Assembly: GCF_000346465.2 (NCBI RefSeq) | Contig: NC_034016.1 | Coordinates: forward strand, 6,506,104 to 6,570,103 | Length of the DNA stretch: 64,000 nucleotides | From: Prunus persica | Lineage: Eukaryota > Streptophyta > Magnoliopsida > Rosales > Rosaceae | Direction of reading: 5' to 3' | Shown here: piece by piece, positions 58,815 through 64,000 of the stretch | Layout of the letters: each line of letters opens with the position of its first letter | How positions within the stretch are numbered: the first letter of the stretch is position 1 | The notes under the pieces: model-generated | What the model was told of the DNA's origin: nothing | Databases searched by the model: none | Seen by the model: the letters and a program-made list of their open reading frames with translations, nothing else | Position numbers and translations under genes: made by a program

Positions 58815-59610
58815 TCGCAACAATGGTCCCTCAACTATACTCATAGTTGCATTTGGGTCACTGAACTCAATTATTAGTTGCAGAGGTCACTCAATTGTGT
58901 GTTTCGTTGCACCAGCAGTCCTTCCGTCAAGTCCGTTATTTTTTTCCCTTTAAAATGATGACGTGGCAAGCATCTTTGAGAATCTCATAGATTCGTGAGG
59001 GAAAAATCTTACTTTTCAGTTAATTAAAACGAATCTTTTGCTTTTGAAGAGAACGACAGTTGCATAGAAATGGCAGTCTAAGCAAAAGGGGAAAATCGCG
59101 TCTAGGGTTTTCAAATCGAGAGGTATTTGATTTCGATTTTTGGGGGATTTTGGAACATTATTTCAGCATTATGCGTTAATGGACTAAGTAGCGAAATATT
59201 TTGAGTTAAAAAAGCAATAAAGTACAGATATAGGATTTTAGTTTCGTGGAAATCACAGAGAAAAGTGTCGGGTCTACTGTGTGTGGAGGCTTCTTCAAAT
59301 GGAGACAATTTTTCGGTGGTCTGGAGAACCCCCCAAGTATGGTAAGTTACTATAACCTAAATATTCCTTCTGCATTTTATATTGCAATATATTATGTTTG
59401 CAAATGTGTGGCCCTGTTGTTGACAATGAAGTTTTGGCTTTAAGGTTGAAAAAAATGTAGTTGGAGTCTTTATTATTGTCTGTGGTCCCATTTCTGTCGG
59501 TTTGTCATGGAAGTGATTTCACACTTGCACATGCCTGCACTTACATTGTCTTCATTGTTTACTTTGTCCTCATTGTCATTGAAATTGTTTGTAAGCATAC
59601 CTTTGTGTAA

Positions 59611-62600
59611 TATGGTAGATAAAGAAGAGCTGTGTACTCTTGAACTCCACCACTTTGGTATGTTGGAGAATGGCATGTATAAGGGAGGCAAAGTATGCTA
59701 TGTTGACAACTGTATTCATGACTATCTGTCATTATTGGATTTAAAGAAAATTGGAATAGATCTTGGATACAAAGTTGATATAACACAAAGGGTTACAAGC
59801 TTAAAAGTTTACCATAAGGGGCCTGCAAAAAGTGGTCAGCATGTTGTGAATGAGGTTGTAAATGATAGTTGTATTCTAGGGTTGGTTGGGAGCATTTCAT
59901 CATATCAGGTATTGGTGTGTTGTATTACCATGATCCTACTCATAACAACGAGCTAGAGAGTGAAGATAAAAGGCAACAACAGCAAAGTGAAGATATTGGC
60001 AATGAAGATGAATATGAGGAGGAAGAGGAGGAAGAGGAGGAAAAAGAGGATGTTATTGTTGATAGTGATTATGAATTAAGTGAAGAAGAAGAAAATGGTA
60101 ATAAAGGGGCTGCATCAAGAGCACAACCAAGGAATGATGCACCAACTGTTGAATATGCACAATGTTTTGAAGAGATGAATGAAATGCCTACTAATGAAGC
60201 TACAAGGGAGATATCAGATGATGATGAAGATAGTGATCGACTTCCTTCTGATGGTGATGGCTCTGGTGATGAGGAAGATGGTCAAAAAAAGACAAGCAAG
60301 AGGAAATGGAAGAAGACAAATTTTAAACAGTTTAGGAAAGAAATTGATTTGAGAAATCTAGAGTTTAGAATTGGAATGCAATTTGCCAATAAGGATGAAC
60401 TCAAGAAAGCTATTAGGGAGTATGCAATTGTGCAAGGGAGGAATGTTAAATTGCTGAAGAATGATAATAAAAGGATTCAAGCAAAGTGTGCAGGTCACAC
60501 GAAATGCCCTTTTATTCTGTTTGCTTGCAAGATAGACAGAGATGAGCAGACATTTGCCATAAAGACTCTGTCCTTGGAGCATAAGTGTACTAGAGTGGAC
60601 AAACTGAAATATACTAATTCAAAGTGGCTGTCCAAAAGGTTAGCTGACAAGATTAGGAAAAATCCTCAGTGGGATGTAGGGGCATTCAAGGCTGAGGTTT
60701 TAGAAAAGTACCATATGAATGTTTCAAAGCATTAGATTTATAGAGCAAAGAACTTGTCCAAGGTGATCATTGAAGGCAGCTATGTGGAGCAATATGCGAG
60801 GCTATGGGACTATGCAGAAGAATTGAAGAAGGCTAACAAGGGCAGCACTGTGATTATAAAGAATAAGATGAAGGGTAATGTACCTGTGTTTGAAAGAATT
60901 TATGTATGTTTAGAAGCTTGTAAGAGGGGATTTTTGGCAGGATGTAGACCTCTCATTGGTATAGATGGCTGCCATTTAAAGGGACCTTACCCAGGGCAAG
61001 TTTTAACAGCTGTTGGTGTTGATGGGAAAAATGGAATGTACCCAGTTGCTTATGCTGTTGTAGAGGTGGAATCAAAAAGTAGTTGGATTTGGTTCCTTGA
61101 ACTTTTGATTGAAGACTTAAAACTTGAGAATAGGAAAGCTTGGGTGTTTATGAGTGACAAGAAAAAAGGTCCAATACTTGCAATTGAGACATTGCTTCCA
61201 ACAGCTGAGCACATAATGTGTGTTAAGCATCTCTACAGCAACTTCAGGACAGAGCATGCTGGCCTTGCGTTGAAAAACATTCTCTGGGCTGCGGCAAGAG
61301 CAACTACCATTCCCTGGTATGAAGTAGAAATGGACAAGATGAAAGAGCAAGATGAAGAGGTATGGAAGTGGGTTAAGAAAAGACCAGCCAAAAATTGGAG
61401 TAGATCTCATTTTGAGCCACATTCTAAGTGTGATATGTTGTTGAACAACCTCTGTGAATCCTTTAACTCTTGCATTTTAGATTCAAGAGACAAGTCTATC
61501 TTAATATGTCTAGAAAGGATCAGAGTTTATATGATGTTAAGGATGGCTAATAGAAGGATTGCTGGTATGGTTTGGAGACATCCAGTTGGGCCTAGGATTG
61601 TCAAGATCATTGAGAAGAACAAGTTGGGAGCTAGTCAATGCATTCCTAGATTAGGAGGTGAGAGCAAATACCAAGTGAGCCATATGTATGGGGGAGAGTA
61701 TGTAGTGGATCTAAAAGCCAAGACTTGCTCTTGTAGAAGATGGGATTTGTGTGGGATCCCATGTTCTCATGCTATTTCTTGTATCTTTCAAAAGAAGGCA
61801 AATGTGTTTGACTATGCACATGACTGCTATAAGAAAGAAGCCTACCTGAGTTCATATGAACCTATGGTACACCCAATACCATCCATGGACCAGTGGCAGA
61901 GAACTAATTGGCCTCCAATTAAACCTCCTCCATATAAGAAGCAGCCTGGAAGACCTAAGAAATCAAGGAACAAAGAACCAGCTGATGTTGAAGTACTTGC
62001 TCCAGTTCCTCCAAACACTTTGCCCCCATTTTACAATCCACCACCTACTAAGTTAAGAAGGATTTATGTCAAGATAAGATGCTCTATTTGTGGCCAGAAG
62101 GGACATAATAAGACACGACATGCCAACCAAGGAACATCACAGATATTTGGGTTATATTTTCTGTAGTTTAATTTACTTTTGTTATTATTTACTTAAATTA
62201 GTTTTTTGTTTTTGTTATTGTAGGCTGTTCCTAATCAGCCCAACCAAGGAGCAGTTGATTCTTCTACAGTCCAAGGGGCAGCTCAGGTATTTGGGTAATG
62301 CATTCTGTAGTTTAATTTACTTTTGTTGTTGACAACTTTAATTAGTTTTTTGTTTTTGTTATTGTAGGCCGTTCCTAATCAACCCAACCAAGGAACAGTT
62401 GCCTCTTCTACAGTTGAAGGGGCAGCTTAGGTATTTTAGTTAAAAGCTCTTTAGTTTAATTCTTTTTTGGTCTTTAGGCCCAACCAGTTCATATGACCTT
62501 TTTTTGTTGTTGTTATTGTTTAGTTTATATCATGTTTATTTTTGTTTTTTAGGCCCAACCCAACTAGAGGCAGAGGGAGAGGTAGAGGAACTACTACATG

Positions 62601-62909
62601 AAGAGGGAGAGGAAATGGGAGAGGAGAAATGCCAACTGGAAGAGGAAATGTAAGTGACAACTCTTTACTTTAGTTAGTTAATATGGTTCCATTTTATTTT
62701 AGGTTGGAAATGGGACAACAGAAATGCCAAAAAATTTCTCATCATCACAACCACTCCCATCATCATCACAGCCAGTCTCTTACACTGGAGCTACATCATC
62801 ATCATCATCACAACCACCCAAGTCTCCTGCCAAGAGAGTGAAGTCTCCTGCCAAGAGATTCAAGTCTATTGCCAAGAAGCTTAAACCATGGATGTTTTGA
62901 AGGCTAATT
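59611..62909 (+). pseudogene. MULE transposase (MuDR type) with SWIM zinc finger, interrupted
   Basis: The N-terminal MULE region (ELHHFGMLENG, GKVCYVDN) runs from 59611 to about 59905, then shifts frame into YYHDPTHNNELE. An acidic linker leads to the mutator DNA-binding domain with WRKY-like Cys/His spacing (CAGHTKCPF, LEHKC). An in-frame TAG at 60733..60735, probably from a Gln codon, splits this from the MULE catalytic domain: Asp in IGIDGCHLKG (60964), Asp in FMSDKKKG (61156), CVKHLYSNF, and Glu in NNLCESFN (61456). A SWIM finger (CSCRRWDLCGIPCSHAI, about 61729) and a knuckle (CSICGQKGHNK) follow. Small downstream exons encode QPNQG repeats and an RGRGRG stretch, ending at TGA near 62900. 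Confidence 0.85.
62160..62435. repeat. Tandem duplication of a small exon and its intron in the MULE
   Basis: Two units of about 145-150 bp, each an intron tail (TTTTTGTTATTGTAGGC) followed by an exon encoding a PNQPNQG-type peptide and a GGGGCAGCT end. The first exon begins about 62224, the second about 62369. The unit joins the end of the open frame at 62166. Confidence 0.75.
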
Positions 62910-63020
62910 AGGAGGATGTCTATTGGATGTCTTTTTTGAAGTAGTTAGATATGTTCCATTGAATGGTTTATTGGATGTGTTTTTTGAGTCTCTGCGCTGG
63001 AACTTACTATGATACCAAGC

Positions 63021-64000
63021 TGACAGGACCCGCCCCGAAATTTTTCCAAAACCGGGGCGAATCCCGTCTTTGTTCCGACATCACCCCGATGCCGGGCCCA
63101 CTTACTAGAAACCGAGACTCTCTACCAAAATTTTGGCAGAGTCTCCCCTGCAAATTGAACAAACCCAACAAAGTTCAACCTGCATAAAAATACAGAATAA
63201 TCCCAACCAGCAGCATGCTTTGAAGCGAATAAACAGTTTACAACAAAATGGCCTCCGGCCTCACAATTCAAACCCTAACAAGGGCGATAACAGAGCATGT
63301 CTAAGAACTTCAATTTCAACAAAATAGAGTACAAAGGAAATAACATGAAGAAAGAGTCCTACGATGACTTAAGGCTCGGAAGCGCATGATCCGGCTCTGC
63401 TGCGGGGCTCAGTCAACTACTGGCTGGGGGGCGCAAAACAGAAAATTGTGAGTGGACAAAAATAAATTCAGTTCAGTGTAAACCAACGTAATATAACCCC
63501 ACCGTTTAGAAAACCATGCAAGAAATATCATGCATCTCAAAACCGTCATACTTGAGTATATATATATATATATATATCAAAACAAATCCATACCAGATGC
63601 CAAGTCCAAAATCCATAAAGAACGCTTTACAAAACCCACCATCCAAAAACTTATAAATCCCACAACCAAACTCTCGAAAGTGTACCCATTGGCACGACCG
63701 GCAAGGAAGTATCCACACCGAGAAACAAGAATGAATGAATAGATATAAAAATATATAATATAAGAGATATATATATATAATATAAATATAACCATCACCT
63801 AGTTGTACCGGGGAAACAATCCAACCGGGGGATTGTTTGACTAGTCACCCTGGCAGAGTCCTCGTGATGAGTCCTCAATCCACCATGTGACTAGGGAACG
63901 AGCCGTCCAACTGGGGGACCAACTCTCAGCCAGAACGTACCGTCGATAACCTCAAAACTCGTACGTCTGTGAACAGTCCTACGCCCGCAGACTACCCAAT
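63021..64000 (-). mobile_element. Another copy of the long-LTR family, continuing past the window
   Basis: Begins TGACAGGACCCGCCCCG, the family's terminal motif, and shares the GTGAGTGGACAAAAATAA block (63449..63466) with the LTR at 3466. The preceding bases ACTATGATACCAAGC resemble the reverse complement of the tRNA-Met primer site, so on the minus strand this is a 5' LTR with a short internal remnant at about 62985..63020. A TA microsatellite occurs at 63558..63578. Open frames in it are not genes. Confidence 0.75.

Larger units (their letters stand above)
58815..62985 (+). mobile_element. MuDR-like MULE, right end missing
   Basis: The left end (from about 58825) carries GGTCCCTCAACT, GGTCACTGAACTC and GGTCACTCAATTG blocks and a TGATGACGTGGCA motif, as often seen in plant MULE arms. 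A transposase locus follows (59611..62909). No inverted arm is found on the right; just after the coding part the sequence switches at about 62985 to the internal edge of an LTR retrotransposon. The element therefore appears truncated or interrupted on the right. Confidence 0.7.

Overview
This window is nuclear DNA of a flowering plant. The evidence is split genes with GT-AG introns, a plastid-targeted pyruvate dehydrogenase E2 gene, a plant LRR receptor-like kinase, many CT/GA and TA microsatellites, and plant-type transposons (Cassandra and another TRIM, Copia, PIF/Harbinger, MULE, hAT, Helitron, tRNA-derived SINEs). The transposon mix suggests a woody eudicot, possibly Rosaceae, but that is only an impression. 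A 100-base run of N at 34311..34410 is an assembly gap.

Four host genes are supported: (1) a chloroplast PDC E2 gene (EMB3003/LTA type, + strand, six exons, 12750..16316); (2) a convergent LRR receptor-like kinase with a degenerate kinase domain (- strand, two exons, 17121..20168); (3) a single-exon unknown gene (41619..42140, +); (4) a five-exon unknown gene with an Ala/Glu tract and about 40-residue repeats (53352..57629, +). The first two are neighbours sharing a 0.8 kb 3' intergenic region.

Almost everything else is transposon, much of it nested. 1..8841 holds the 5' end of a minus-strand LTR retrotransposon (tRNA-iMet type primer site plus a 2.75 kb LTR) abutting a second long LTR that carries an array of CACGTG-centred hairpins. 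The same LTR family recurs as solo LTRs with perfect 5-bp target duplications (21504..23400 and 35088..37702), as a fragment (24707..about 25410), and at the right edge (63021..64000). 8848..9459 is a complete Cassandra TRIM with 5S-rRNA-like LTRs, and 10848..11986 is a five-LTR Cassandra array. That array lies inside a Harbinger-type element, which itself lies inside a long inverted-repeat element ending about 230 bp before the EMB3003 start codon. 21415..23713 is a Tourist-type MITE split by a solo LTR. 26372..27379 holds two small DNA transposons with target duplications. 27877..31887 is a structurally complete PIF/Harbinger transposon with both an intact DDE transposase and its MYB-like partner gene. 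32696..37787 is a Mutator-type element with a 9-bp duplication that has received two solo LTRs. 39473..39771 is a small Helitron. 42552..43148 is a TRIM. 43875..44754 is a Harbinger MITE. 45150..about 51752 is a decayed Copia element with an 80-bp repeat array in its leader. 58815..about 62985 is a MuDR-like MULE whose transposase is interrupted by one in-frame stop and an upstream frame change.

No CRISPR array, operon or bacterial-type feature is present, and no convincing tRNA or rRNA gene was found; 5S-like and tRNA-like matches belong to transposons. All boundaries come from reading the sequence by eye. Target duplications were checked base by base, while family names rest on remembered terminal motifs and protein domains.
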